Assembly: GCA_019695185.1 (NCBI GenBank)
Contig: JAIBAN010000005.1
Location: 1-64,000, forward strand
Direction: 5' to 3'
Source of the DNA: Blastocatellia bacterium
GTDB lineage: Bacteria > Acidobacteriota > Blastocatellia > Chloracidobacteriales > Chloracidobacteriaceae
Length of the DNA: 64,000 bases
Below, in pieces: positions 21,427 through 30,199 of the stretch (positions are counted from its first letter, which is position 1; each line of letters begins with the position of its first letter). The notes under the pieces were generated by a model. It searched no databases. It worked only from the letters and a program-made list of their open reading frames with translations, and was not told the origin of the DNA. A program made the translations under genes and the position numbers.

Positions 21427-23628
21427 TCAACTCGGCAGCTTAAAGGTACTCACCGAAGACCGCAGATTTTCCGTCAACTCAGCCAGACTCTTAATGGAAA
21501 CTGTTGCTTGTTTCGTTCCGGCAGCGGTTTGCTGGGTGATTTCCGAAACATCGGCCATGGCGCGGGCAATGGCTTCAGAGCCTCGTGCCTGTTGTTTTGA
21601 AGCCAGTGAAATGGACTGAATCAGTTCCGCCAATCGGTTTGAAACGGTTTCAATTTCAGACAGGGCTTTGCCTGCTTCATTGGCCAGGGTTGAACCGGAG
21701 ACCACCTCGCGGGTGGTTTCTTCCATGGCCGCGACGGCATCATTGGTTTCGCTTTGAACCGATTTAATCAGGGTGCTGATTCGTTTGGTGGCTTCGGCGG
21801 AGCGTTCGGCCAGTCGTTCGACTTCACCGGCCACCACGCCAAACCCGCGCCCGGCTTCGCCCGCCATGGCAGCCTGAATCGAAGCGTTCAAAGCCAGAAT
21901 GCTGGTCCGGTCGGCAATGTCGCTGATGAGTTGGACGATTTCCCCGATTTCCTGCGAGCTTTCGCCCAGCCGTTTGATCCGTTTGGCCGTTTCCTGCACT
22001 TGTTGGCGAATGGCACCCATCCCCTGGATGGTTTTGCCCACCACTTCCGCGCCCTGGCGGGCATTGGTTCGGGCCTGTTCGGCCACGGTGGCGGAGAGAA
22101 CGGCATTTTCCGACACCTGCTGAATGGAAACCGACATTTCGTCAATGGCGGCTGAGGTGTCAACAATTTGGGCGGCCTGGGCTTCGCTGCCGGTGGCCAG
22201 ATGTTCGGCGGTGACCTGGACTTCGTTGGCGGCGGCGCTCACCTGAATGGTGGTTTCCTGCACATTGCTGATAACCCGGCGCAATTCACCGGTCATGAAG
22301 TTGAAAGAGTCAGCGATGGCTCCGGTGATATCCTCGCGGACTTCGGCATCAATCGTGAGGTCGCCTTCAGCCACTTTGCTGACTTCATCCAGCAGGTTCA
22401 TGATGGCATACTGAATGCGTTCCTTTTCATCGCGCGACTGAATGAGCGAAACCGTGTTGTCGAGCAGGGTATTGAGGGCCGTAGCCATTTTGCCCAGTTC
22501 GTCGGTTCCCATCACTTCAGACCGGGCGGCGTAGTTCCCCTGGTCAATTTTGTCAAACACGGTGACAATCGCCGTGGTTTGGCGGGTAATGGCAATCGAA
22601 AAGATAACGGCAATCGTCAGCGCAATCAGGGCCCCCAGGGCCGCAATCAGGATGTTGGTCTGTTTTTGGGCTTTGTTCCGGTCCACCCGTTTTTGGATCA
22701 AATCGGTCAGATTCTTGAGGGATTCGTCATAAAAACGCATCACCTGGGTCAGTGATTCGGAACCGGAACTGAGCATGGAACCAGGATCCACATCAATTTG
22801 GACTGCTTTAATTAAACGCTGGTCGGCGGTGGTCAGAATCCCACTCATGGATTTGGCGGCATCGTTGAGTGGCGGGTCCATGCGAGCCTGCAAATTGGTA
22901 TCGAGGGTGTTTTTATAGGCCACGCCATAGTTTCGTTTGTAGGCATCCAGATTGGCCTGGACCCGGCCAATACCCACCGAAAACTGGGCTTTTTCGTCAG
23001 GTGTAATGGCCTTTTTAAGCGCGACTCCTCCCCCCTTGGTATAGAGTCCGGAGAGGACTTCAGCCGTATCCGGCAGCCGCACAATCACGGCATCCATCAG
23101 GTAATACGAGTCCAAATCCGGATCGAGAATCAGGTTTGAGGTGTCACCCACCTGCGCAATCAACCCAATGGTATCTGCCACAAACTTGCTGTTTTTGTCA
23201 TAGCAGTCGGTCGGATTTCCGTTGGACGCATCCTTGGCCGATTGCCACGAGCGTTTCAGATTGGACAGGCTATCGGAGGTTTTGAGCACCTGCCCCAGCT
23301 TTTCGCCCCCCTCCGTTTTTTCATCCAGGTCCTGAATGGATTTGAAATCAGCCTCCACGGAAGACTGGATTCCGGAAAGTTCGCCCCGCCGGTTGGCATC
23401 ACCACTGGCAGCCAGAAAAGCAGCCGTGCGATGCTGGATGGCATGCATGAGCAGTGATTTGACCGGTCCCATGTACTGCGCCCCGTAAAGTTCCTTTTGG
23501 GAAAAGTCAATGGAAGTATCTTTTTCCTTCCAATAGGAACTCAGCACGATACCAAGCGGGATGATCATTACCAGAACGATCAGGGCCAGCTTCCAAAAGA
23601 TTTTGATACTGCCGATCAGTTTGAACAT
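21427..23628 (-). CDS. Methyl-accepting chemotaxis protein, PilJ-like
   Basis: A 733-residue receptor. TM1 is at about 11-30, followed by a large helical periplasmic domain (about 35-335) and TM2 (NILIAALGALIALTIAVIF). Tandem HAMP regions (TDELGKMATALN; LTIDAEVREDITGAI) lead to a long cytoplasmic signalling coil with the tip VVAGEVERLAERSAEATKRI, the form seen in PilJ-type receptors. There is no C-terminal CheR-docking pentapeptide (it ends FKLPS). I chose the ATG at 23628 (AAGGAG upstream) over a start 14 codons earlier. It should be the input receptor of this locus; its ligand is unknown. Confidence 0.92.
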   Translation of the reverse strand: MFKLIGSIKIFWKLALIVLVMIIPLGIVLSSYWKEKDTSIDFSQKELYGAQYMGPVKSLLMHAIQHRTAAFLAASGDANRRGELSGIQSSVEADFKSIQDLDEKTEGGEKLGQVLKTSDSLSNLKRSWQSAKDASNGNPTDCYDKNSKFVADTIGLIAQVGDTSNLILDPDLDSYYLMDAVIVRLPDTAEVLSGLYTKGGGVALKKAITPDEKAQFSVGIGRVQANLDAYKRNYGVAYKNTLDTNLQARMDPPLNDAAKSMSGILTTADQRLIKAVQIDVDPGSMLSSGSESLTQVMRFYDESLKNLTDLIQKRVDRNKAQKQTNILIAALGALIALTIAVIFSIAITRQTTAIVTVFDKIDQGNYAARSEVMGTDELGKMATALNTLLDNTVSLIQSRDEKERIQYAIMNLLDEVSKVAEGDLTIDAEVREDITGAIADSFNFMTGELRRVISNVQETTIQVSAAANEVQVTAEHLATGSEAQAAQIVDTSAAIDEMSVSIQQVSENAVLSATVAEQARTNARQGAEVVGKTIQGMGAIRQQVQETAKRIKRLGESSQEIGEIVQLISDIADRTSILALNASIQAAMAGEAGRGFGVVAGEVERLAERSAEATKRISTLIKSVQSETNDAVAAMEETTREVVSGSTLANEAGKALSEIETVSNRLAELIQSISLASKQQARGSEAIARAMADVSEITQQTAAGTKQATVSIKSLAELTENLRSSVSTFKLPS

Positions 23629-23765
23629 GGGCACACGACTCCTTTTGGATGTTGTGAAAAGGCAAACCACGGTTGGAAAGGGGGATCAAGGCAGGGCTGT
23701 CTCACTCGTCAGGCCCCCTTATACAAGTCAAATATTGTGAAAGTTATGCGACTGACAGGTTTTTC

Positions 23766-23791
23766 CCGAAAAAAAGTGCAGGTTTTTTCGG
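23766..23791. terminator. A/T-rich hairpin between CheW and MCP genes
   Basis: CCGAAAAAA and TTTTTTCGG form a 9-bp stem around a 7-base loop. A second dyad, GTACCG-CCAA-CGGTAC (23813-23828), touches the CheW stop codon. Either could attenuate transcription on the minus strand between CheW and the MCP; neither is a textbook terminator. Confidence 0.35.
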
Positions 23792-23827
23792 TGCGCAGGT
23801 GAACCGGACAATGTACCGCCAACGGTA

Positions 23828-25033
23828 CTAAGCCGCCTCAAACTGGCGGATTTCCGGTGACTGAAAGAACCGCTCCAAATCCAATACGACAACCATGCCG
23901 TTTTCCCGGTTGTACACCCCGCGCAGGAAGGAGGTGATTTTCCCCTCCAACAGGCGCGAAGGCGGTTGAATTTCTTCGGTGGGGATGGCTTCCAGCCCGT
24001 TGACCCGGTCCACAATCAAGCCAGTCAAGGCATCGTTTGACAGGCTGCGTGCCACCAGCAACCGCCCGCCAGTGGCGGCCTCTGAACCCGGCATTTCCAA
24101 AAAGGTCCGTAAATCAATAATGGCGAGAATATCCCCCCGCAAATTGGTCACGCCCAAAACCCAGGTCGGTACATTCGGAACCGGCGTCAGGCCGGGTACC
24201 CGATCCATTTCCAGAATATGCTGCAAGGGAACGGCGTAGCGGGTTCCGGCCAGGGTAAAAACAATGTGTTTTTCACCTGTCACCGTCTGGAACTTCATGG
24301 TTGCTCCAGTCGTGACCGGCCCATCAAGCAACTGGGTCTTGCCAGCCCGCATGACGGTATCAATTTCGGAAATCACCTGATCCAAACCAGGATAAGCGAC
24401 GGGTTTCGCGCTTGCAGGTACAGGTACGGGAGCAGTTGAGCGGGCCGCTTGGCTGGCCACCGTAACTTTCAGAGGCGGAGGCGGCAGCGCCGGAGGCTCC
24501 GCTATCGGCACTGCCTTTTCCTGCATGCGTTCCGGTTGAGTGATGGCTTCAGGATGGGGCTGTTGTGTTCCGGCAAATTCGGCAACCGGGTCCCACGAGG
24601 GCATTTCCATCGGCATTTCGATTGCTTCGGATTCGGTTATGCCGGGGGCTGTGGCGCTTGGGCCGGGTCCCGTTTCCGCAAAGGCTTCCTCAGGTTCCCA
24701 GGAAGGCATTTCCATTGGCATTTCGATGGATGGCAGGAGTGGGTCGGGGACAGAGGAGGTACTTTCGTCCAAAGACTGCGATAAGATTGCTTCGGCAGGA
24801 ACTGGCGGCAATGAGGGTTCCGGTACCGCATCCCCAAAAACGGCGACCGGATCCCATTCGGGAATTTCAATTGGCGCAGGCTCGGAAAGTTCAGGTGGTG
24901 CTGTCTCACTGGTTACGGAAGCGGCTGGAGTTTCCTCCGACGGTCCCCCCGGTCCGCCAGCTTCGGTATTGAGGTCGTTTGAATTCTGGTTTGATAATGC
25001 GTGATCTGTATCCGGACCATCCTGATTTATCAT
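23828..25033 (-). CDS. CheW-domain protein with repeat-bearing acidic N-terminus
   Basis: A 401-residue protein. A C-terminal CheW domain (about 250-395: HIVFTLAGTRYAVPLQHIL, WVLGVTNLRGDILAIIDL, LLVARS, GLIVDRVNGLE) couples receptor to CheA. The N-terminal 240 residues are low-complexity Pro/Glu/Ala and contain three copies of a short motif: EIPEWDPVAVFGDA, MPMEMPSWEPEEAFAET and MPMEMPSWDPVAEFAGT. Such spaced aromatic-acidic motifs look like docking peptides. I used the ATG at 25033; an in-frame TTG is 7 codons upstream. It sits between CheY and the MCP gene. Confidence 0.88.
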   Translation of the reverse strand: MINQDGPDTDHALSNQNSNDLNTEAGGPGGPSEETPAASVTSETAPPELSEPAPIEIPEWDPVAVFGDAVPEPSLPPVPAEAILSQSLDESTSSVPDPLLPSIEMPMEMPSWEPEEAFAETGPGPSATAPGITESEAIEMPMEMPSWDPVAEFAGTQQPHPEAITQPERMQEKAVPIAEPPALPPPPLKVTVASQAARSTAPVPVPASAKPVAYPGLDQVISEIDTVMRAGKTQLLDGPVTTGATMKFQTVTGEKHIVFTLAGTRYAVPLQHILEMDRVPGLTPVPNVPTWVLGVTNLRGDILAIIDLRTFLEMPGSEAATGGRLLVARSLSNDALTGLIVDRVNGLEAIPTEEIQPPSRLLEGKITSFLRGVYNRENGMVVVLDLERFFQSPEIRQFEAA

Positions 25034-25096
25034 TTGGTTGCACCCTTTTCTCAACTCAGCCCCACTGCCCCAAGCGCAAAGATGATGGATTGAGGG

Positions 25097-25459
25097 TTAA
25101 ATGTGACGGGCCACCACGTCCAACAGTTCCTGTTCCTTGAACGGTTTGGTGAGGTATTCGTCAGCGCCCTGTTTCAAACCCCACACCCGGTCAAATTCCT
25201 GGTTTTTGCTGGTACACATAATGATTTTGATGTCTTTGGTTGCCGGTGTGGTTTTGATTTGACGACAAACCTGAAATCCATTCTTTTTCGGCATGACCAC
25301 ATCCAGCAAAATCAAGTCGGGCCGTTCCTGGGCAATTTTCTGAATGGCTTCGTCGCCATCCACTGAAGTCATGACCTTGTATCCTTTTTTTTGCAAAGTC
25401 GAGACGATTAAATGCATTTCGGTTGGACTGTCATCCACCACCAAAACTGTCTTGGGCAT
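25097..25459 (-). CDS. Single-domain response regulator, CheY/PilH-like
   Basis: A 120-residue stand-alone receiver: VLVVDDSPTEMHLI, Asp53-54 region in LILLDVVMPKKNGFQVCRQIK, MCTSKNQEFD and ADEYLTKPF. The sequence after the Asp (MPKKNGFQVCRQIK) is like the PilH/PilG class of pilus chemosensory systems. It has AAGGAGAA upstream of the ATG. It takes phosphate from CheA and either contacts the motor or acts as a phosphate sink. Confidence 0.93.
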   Translation of the reverse strand: MPKTVLVVDDSPTEMHLIVSTLQKKGYKVMTSVDGDEAIQKIAQERPDLILLDVVMPKKNGFQVCRQIKTTPATKDIKIIMCTSKNQEFDRVWGLKQGADEYLTKPFKEQELLDVVARHI

Positions 25460-25604
25460 AAATTCTCCTTGAAGGTTGAATGTTTGATTGGGAAGGCGGT
25501 CCTGCGGTCTTTTGACTCACCGACCAGACCCTGACTGCCTGCCCGAAATTGTGTTTGGATTGCCTCCGGCCAAACCCAATTTGACTGGGTCAGGCGGTGG
25601 AAAC

Positions 25605-27350
25605 CTATTTTTTCAAATATTTTTCCACCCGTTGCAAAAGGTCGGCGGCTTCAAATGGTTTGGTAATATATTCAGTTGCTCCAGCCATTTTCCCCCGAAT
25701 TTTGTCAAAAAAGCCATCTTTGCCGGATAGCATCAGAACATTGACGTGTTTGAGTTCCTTATTTGACTTGATGTCCTTACAAACTTTATAGCCGTCCGGT
25801 CCGGGCATGGTGATATCCAGCAATATCAGGTCCGGACGCAGCGTTTCCAGTTTCGCCAGGGCCTCGATGCCGTCTGCCGCTATTTCAACATTGTATCCGG
25901 CTTTTTCCAGAATTTTGGCGACCATTTTCCGGACCGTCATACTATCGTCCACCACCAGCACCGTCTGCATGGCCGGACTGGGCACATTGGGCACAGCGGG
26001 CGGGGTTTGAGCCGGAGCCGGGTCAGCCGGTCTGGATTCCAGCGGTGTCAAAGCTTTTGATACGACGGTGGGCGGTGCAGCCGGGAACGCGGAGGGCCGG
26101 GCTGGCTCGACGGACTCGGGCGACAGCGGCGACATGGCCCGTGAAATCACCGTGGGCGGTGCAACCGGGAACGCAGAGGGCCGGGCTGGCTCGAGGGACT
26201 CGGGCGACAGCGGCGACATGGCCCGTGAAATCACCGTGGGGGCTGCCCCTGGATAATTTGTCGGGGGACTCGGTGGCGGCGATGTGGTTGATTCGGCTGG
26301 ACTCGGTGTGATGGCCTTGGAAACAACCGTTGGGGGGGCCATCAGGGGAGGGGGCGTTATGACCGGAACCTGGACCACAATTGTTGGGGCCGCCGTTGGT
26401 TGGGCCGGAGTTGGTGGTTGGGTGGATTCCTCAATCAAGCGACCGGATCCAAGTGGGGCAGACAGCACGACGGTGGGGGCGGCCCTGGGTGGTTCCTCCT
26501 GATGACCCGCAGTCTGGTCTGAAGTGCGGCTCGCCAGCTCATTGCCAATTCCGGCAGTAAAGGTCTTGAGCGGCTGCGTCACATATTGATTCGGAGGCAA
26601 TATTGTGGTCGGAGGGGCTGGCGGCGGCGGAATCAAATCCACCATTGGGGCCTGGGGCGGTGATGTTTCGATCAAACCAAAATCAAGCAAAATGCTGTGA
26701 TTTCCCTGGGTTGGTTGCGTCTCCTTAAATGGCAATTGGGACCGGCGCAGTAAAACCTCAAGGACCGCCTTGATTTCAGCGTCTTCCGGGTCAAGCAGTG
26801 AAGCCAGCCGAAAATGAGCAATTGCCCCTCCTGTCTGTTTGATGTTGAGATATCCGATGGCAATGGTTTTATGAACCTGAACCGTCAGTTCCCTTTGAGG
26901 TAAATCCTCCATTTTGCCAATCGCCCGGAGAATGGATTCGGTTGCCACACCGGTATTGGTGAGGATCACTTCCGGATCCCGCAACGAAAACATGGTCTTG
27001 CACTTGGGACATTGCAGCGGCAATGTCATCGCCGCATGTTCGCAAAAAGGGCAGGTCCAGCCCGGTGTAATGCGGGCCAACTGGGACTGGATTTTGAAGA
27101 GCCAGGCTTGAGCCTGCTGGTTGACGGGGTTGATGGCCAGGACTTTTTCCAGACAATCACGCGCTTCAAAGGGGGTTGAAGAAACCGTTGCCAGCCAAAT
27201 CCAGGCCATTTCATTGCCCGGATCACCCTCTGTGACTTGGCGCAAGAGTTCCTGGGCGCGTGGTTTGTCACCGGCTTTGGCCGCTGCGACCCCTTGTTGT
27301 AAAAGGGCGGTCAGATTGGCTTGGGGTTTGGGTTTTTCAACGTCTACCAT
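25605..27350 (-). CDS. TPR-zinc ribbon-(Pro-rich repeat)-REC protein
   Basis: A 581-residue protein. TPR-like helices (about 1-95: LLQQGVAAAKAGDKPRAQELL, NEMAWIWLA) are followed by a zinc ribbon (CPFC ... CPKC, about 100-120), another helical pair, a Pro/Ala/Thr-rich linker (about 210-445) and a C-terminal REC (VLVVDDSMTVRKMVAKIL, LILLDITMPGPDG, YITKPF). The linker repeats APPTV(V/I)S(K/R)A-type units six or so times, two of them in an 84-bp tandem DNA duplication. I chose the ATG at 27350; the longer frame begins in a heptamer repeat. The REC resembles PilG/CheY, so it is probably a CheA output; the TPR part suggests a scaffold role. Confidence 0.85.
   Translation of the reverse strand: MVDVEKPKPQANLTALLQQGVAAAKAGDKPRAQELLRQVTEGDPGNEMAWIWLATVSSTPFEARDCLEKVLAINPVNQQAQAWLFKIQSQLARITPGWTCPFCEHAAMTLPLQCPKCKTMFSLRDPEVILTNTGVATESILRAIGKMEDLPQRELTVQVHKTIAIGYLNIKQTGGAIAHFRLASLLDPEDAEIKAVLEVLLRRSQLPFKETQPTQGNHSILLDFGLIETSPPQAPMVDLIPPPPAPPTTILPPNQYVTQPLKTFTAGIGNELASRTSDQTAGHQEEPPRAAPTVVLSAPLGSGRLIEESTQPPTPAQPTAAPTIVVQVPVITPPPLMAPPTVVSKAITPSPAESTTSPPPSPPTNYPGAAPTVISRAMSPLSPESLEPARPSAFPVAPPTVISRAMSPLSPESVEPARPSAFPAAPPTVVSKALTPLESRPADPAPAQTPPAVPNVPSPAMQTVLVVDDSMTVRKMVAKILEKAGYNVEIAADGIEALAKLETLRPDLILLDITMPGPDGYKVCKDIKSNKELKHVNVLMLSGKDGFFDKIRGKMAGATEYITKPFEAADLLQRVEKYLKK
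26071..26238. repeat. 84-bp tandem duplication inside the TPR-REC gene
   Basis: Two nearly identical 84-base (28-codon) units, 26071-26154 and 26155-26238, differ at only a few bases and keep frame. They encode the linker block with TVISRAMSPLSPES. A diverged part-copy follows. The near identity indicates recent duplication or conversion. Confidence 0.9.
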
Positions 27351-27433
27351 AGTGAATCTCGATTGGTTTGGGCCTTGGACTTCGGTTTGCGCGTCTGAAA
27401 AAAAAGGCAGACCGGGTTTCCCATAAGGTTCCA

Positions 27434-27464
27434 AAAACTCAAAACTCAAAACTCAAAACTCAAA
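27434..27464. repeat. CTCAAAA heptanucleotide array
   Basis: About four tandem CTCAAAA units overlap the 3' end of the REC-DUF4388 gene. On the coding (minus) strand they read TTTTGAG, so the last residues (FEF) and the TGA stop of that gene are repeat-derived. Confidence 0.9.
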
Positions 27465-28142
27465 TTGTGGTTCTCTCGCTTCCTCATCTTTCATTTTGAA
27501 GGCATCCATCAAAATGGCATCCAATGAATCGGTCACAACCCGATTTTGGGAACGGCAAATATTGTCGATTTCGATTTTAGGGTCTTCCCAGGTGACAATT
27601 TCATAGGCACTGAACTTGCCTTCTATATTCTCATAAACGGCGTTGATCAATTCACCTCCCAGAAAATACAGAAACCCTTTGCGTCCGCTGGATTTGATTG
27701 TAAGGGAGCAGGTTTTGCGCTCCAGATGAAGCAATTGGAGGAAACTGAAGAGTGTAATCCCTTCGATATGTCCTTTGGTGGAAGACATGAGTAAAGACTG
27801 AAGTTCAGCCACAAACGCATTGAAATCAATGGTTGATTTATTAACGCAGCGAACGGTTCCCTGCAACCGGGATCCGATTTCCTCAGTTTTGCACCCAGTT
27901 AAAACAACCACCGGTAACGTATGGAAGTTGTGCATAAGATATGTGATCAGCTCAAATCCATCCATGACTGGCATTTGCAAGTCGGTAATAACCAGATCAA
28001 CCGGATTGGAACTGAGAATATCAATGGCCTCTTCACCATGACCAGCAGTCAGCAGGCGGAATTCATCTGCATAAGCCGAGAGTCGTTTGGCCAGAATTTT
28101 CAAAATCAGTTTTTCGTCATCGACAGCGAGAATGGTCTTCAT
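27453..28142 (-). CDS. REC-DUF4388 response regulator (copy 1)
   Basis: About 229 residues with the same plan as the protein at 11867-12562: REC (TILAVDDEKLILKIL, Asp in VITDLQMPVMDGFEL, Lys in VNKST with no Pro) and DUF4388 (GITLFSFLQLLHLERKT, GFLYFLGGEL, AVYENIEGKFSAYEIVTWE). The two copies are very close in DUF4388 and more diverged in REC, as expected if they receive different inputs and act on a common target. I placed the start at the ATG matching the paralogue; two in-frame ATGs lie 2 and 6 codons upstream. The tail ends in heptamer-derived codons. It is the first gene of the chemosensory run. Confidence 0.85.
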   Translation of the reverse strand: MKTILAVDDEKLILKILAKRLSAYADEFRLLTAGHGEEAIDILSSNPVDLVITDLQMPVMDGFELITYLMHNFHTLPVVVLTGCKTEEIGSRLQGTVRCVNKSTIDFNAFVAELQSLLMSSTKGHIEGITLFSFLQLLHLERKTCSLTIKSSGRKGFLYFLGGELINAVYENIEGKFSAYEIVTWEDPKIEIDNICRSQNRVVTDSLDAILMDAFKMKDEEAREPQFEF

Positions 28143-28618
28143 TGCCATGCCCTTTGCCATGCCTGCTCAAACAGCCACGAACCCGAAAGGCTCGGTTTGG
28201 GGAGGTAACGGAACATTGGTGGTGGTGGGTTGTCTCACCCGTAATTTGGGTTTGGCGTTTGGGGTTTCCGTTTTTGTTGTGCCTGGGCACTTTGAATAAT
28301 TTTTAGGAAACAGAAAATTCCCATACCAAACGGTATGTAACAGAAAGTTATTACAAAATTATTGTCTCGATATGTTTTGGTTGGCTGAAAGAAACGCAAG
28401 ATTACACTTTTTTGAGGAAATCACGCAACGGGTTGGTCTAAAAAAGGATTGACGGCTGAGAACTGGGGCTGAGGACATCATCCGGGAACGAATCGGGATT
28501 TGACTGCAGAACCGGACCGGTTCCAAATGGTTATGGATTGTTTGGCGGAACCAAAACCCAGTCCACAGCCTTCAAAAAGTCTTGCGCCCTCTGAAAAAAG
28601 CTCTCTGTTTGGAGAATG
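28143..28618. other. Intergenic region upstream of the chemosensory run
   Basis: This 476-base gap lies between the REC-PP2C gene's 3' end and the first gene of the minus-strand chemosensory run, so that run's promoter should be here. It is AT-richer than its surroundings around 28290-28430. Two clean dyads are visible: CATACC-AAAC-GGTATG (28322-28337) and GAACCGG-A-CCGGTTC (28509-28523), either of which could be an operator. I could not fix a promoter. A few degenerate GGCTGAG-like repeat remnants lie near 28450. Confidence 0.45.
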
Positions 28619-29929
28619 TCAGAGTTTCAGATTCCACAACATGGAAAATGAGCCGGAGGTGGTGGAATCGGTCGCCACCGACAAGGGCAATTGGATGCCA
28701 AAAACCGTGATGTCGTCCCGTTGCGGTTCCTTTCCCTGAAAGGTCTGGAGGTTTTCCAACAGGATGCGTTTTTGCTCGTACATCGGCAAGCCGGAGGTTT
28801 CCCATAACAGTTCTTTCAAACGACGGGAACCGAGCCGTTCACTGTCCGGGTTGGATTGGTCAGAAAAACCGTCTGTTGTCAAAAAAACCTGAACCGACTC
28901 GTCATAGGGGATTTCCACATTGTGAAACATCCGGCTTTCATCCCGTTGTTTGCCTCCGACTGTTTTGCGGGAACCTTTGATTTCGACCAGTTCCTGTTTT
29001 TTACGACCTTTGGTTTCAATCAACAGCAGCGGGCGACGGGCCCCGGCAAAGGTAATGGTGGTTTCGTCAAACCGGCACAAACAGACATCCATGCCGTCCT
29101 GGGCGCTGGAGGTGTTGGTGTTTTGCCCCAAGGCTGACTGTACCCCGTCATGCAGGTGTTCGAGGATCAGTGCCGGATCATAGATTTTCTTTTCCCCTAC
29201 AATCTGGTTCAACAAGGTGCTGCCAATCATGGACATGAATGCCCCTGGCACGCCATGCCCGGTGCAGTCTGCCACCGCGACGAAAACCGTCATGGACAGT
29301 TCGTTCTTGACCAGATACATCCAGTAAAAATCACCTGAAACGATGTCCTTGGGGCGATAAATCAACAGATAGTCATTGAGCACCGTATCCAAAAAGGTTC
29401 GATGGGGCAAAATCGCCTGCTGGATCCGCTCCGCGTACCGGATACTGTCCAAAATTTGCTTGTTTTTTTCTTCAATGAAATCACGTTGCCGGACCAGTTC
29501 GTCATGAAGCCGTTTTTTCTCCAGACAGGCTGAAATCCGGGCCTTGAGCAGCATGGCATTAAAGGGCTTCAGCAGGTAATCCTCAGCCCCCATTTCAATA
29601 CAGCGGATGACACTGGTCATTTCTTCCAGCCCGGAAATCATGATGACTGGAACATGGCGCAAATTGGGGTCGGCCTTGAGGGCGGCTAATACTTCATAGC
29701 CATCCATTTCCGGCATGACAATATCGAGCAAAATAATATCAAACGGCTGACTGGCTGCCACTGCCAGAGCCTGCCGACCATGTTCTGCCGGAACCACCAC
29801 ATGGCCATCGCCGGTCAGCAATTTGGACAAAACGAAACGGTTGATCCGACTGTCATCCACAATCAGAATCGTGCCAGTAAACTGTACGGTTTGACCATCA
29901 AGAGGAAGTAGAGTGGGCGGTTCGGGCAT
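28619..29929 (-). CDS. REC-PP2C (SpoIIE/RsbU-type) phosphatase
   Basis: A 436-residue soluble protein. REC (about 20-140: ILIVDDSRINRFVLSKLL, Asp in IILLDIVMPEMDG, LLKPF) is joined by a coiled coil (about 140-175, ELVRQRDFIEEKNKQIL) to a SpoIIE-type PP2C domain with the metal-binding DIVSGDFYW, VADCTGHGVPGAFMSM and TTDGFSDQ. Such enzymes dephosphorylate Ser/Thr on anti-sigma antagonists or other regulators when the receiver is phosphorylated. No anti-sigma partner is adjacent. It could reverse Ser/Thr kinases encoded in this window; this is inference. I chose the ATG at 29929. Confidence 0.9.
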   Translation of the reverse strand: MPEPPTLLPLDGQTVQFTGTILIVDDSRINRFVLSKLLTGDGHVVVPAEHGRQALAVAASQPFDIILLDIVMPEMDGYEVLAALKADPNLRHVPVIMISGLEEMTSVIRCIEMGAEDYLLKPFNAMLLKARISACLEKKRLHDELVRQRDFIEEKNKQILDSIRYAERIQQAILPHRTFLDTVLNDYLLIYRPKDIVSGDFYWMYLVKNELSMTVFVAVADCTGHGVPGAFMSMIGSTLLNQIVGEKKIYDPALILEHLHDGVQSALGQNTNTSSAQDGMDVCLCRFDETTITFAGARRPLLLIETKGRKKQELVEIKGSRKTVGGKQRDESRMFHNVEIPYDESVQVFLTTDGFSDQSNPDSERLGSRRLKELLWETSGLPMYEQKRILLENLQTFQGKEPQRDDITVFGIQLPLSVATDSTTSGSFSMLWNLKL

Positions 29930-30037
29930 AGCGATGAAATGACAGGCCAAAACAGGTTGGTGCCAATCTGATTTCGGATTGAGAATTGGGATGAACCTTG
30001 AGATAACGGGAATCGCTAAAATAGACTACCGTGCAAC

Positions 30038-30091
30038 CGAAATCAACGAGTCGGTCTCGGTTATGGAGGATCGGAACAACCGTTGATTTCG
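30038..30091. promoter_or_regulatory. 11-bp perfect inverted repeat in divergent spacer
   Basis: CGAAATCAACG (30038-30048) and CGTTGATTTCG (30081-30091) are exact complements 32 bases apart, in the spacer between the divergent REC-PP2C and DsbD/redoxin genes. It could be an operator pair or a leader hairpin. No matching site was noticed elsewhere in the window. Confidence 0.45.
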
Positions 30092-30199
30092 CTTTCGTGG
30101 CGGCGGGGTAGCGTGTAGGATGGCATCAATTTTGGTTCCCAACAATCCGTTTGGCGAAATCAGATCATTATTTTTCTTGCCGCAATTTGTCCTGAAATT

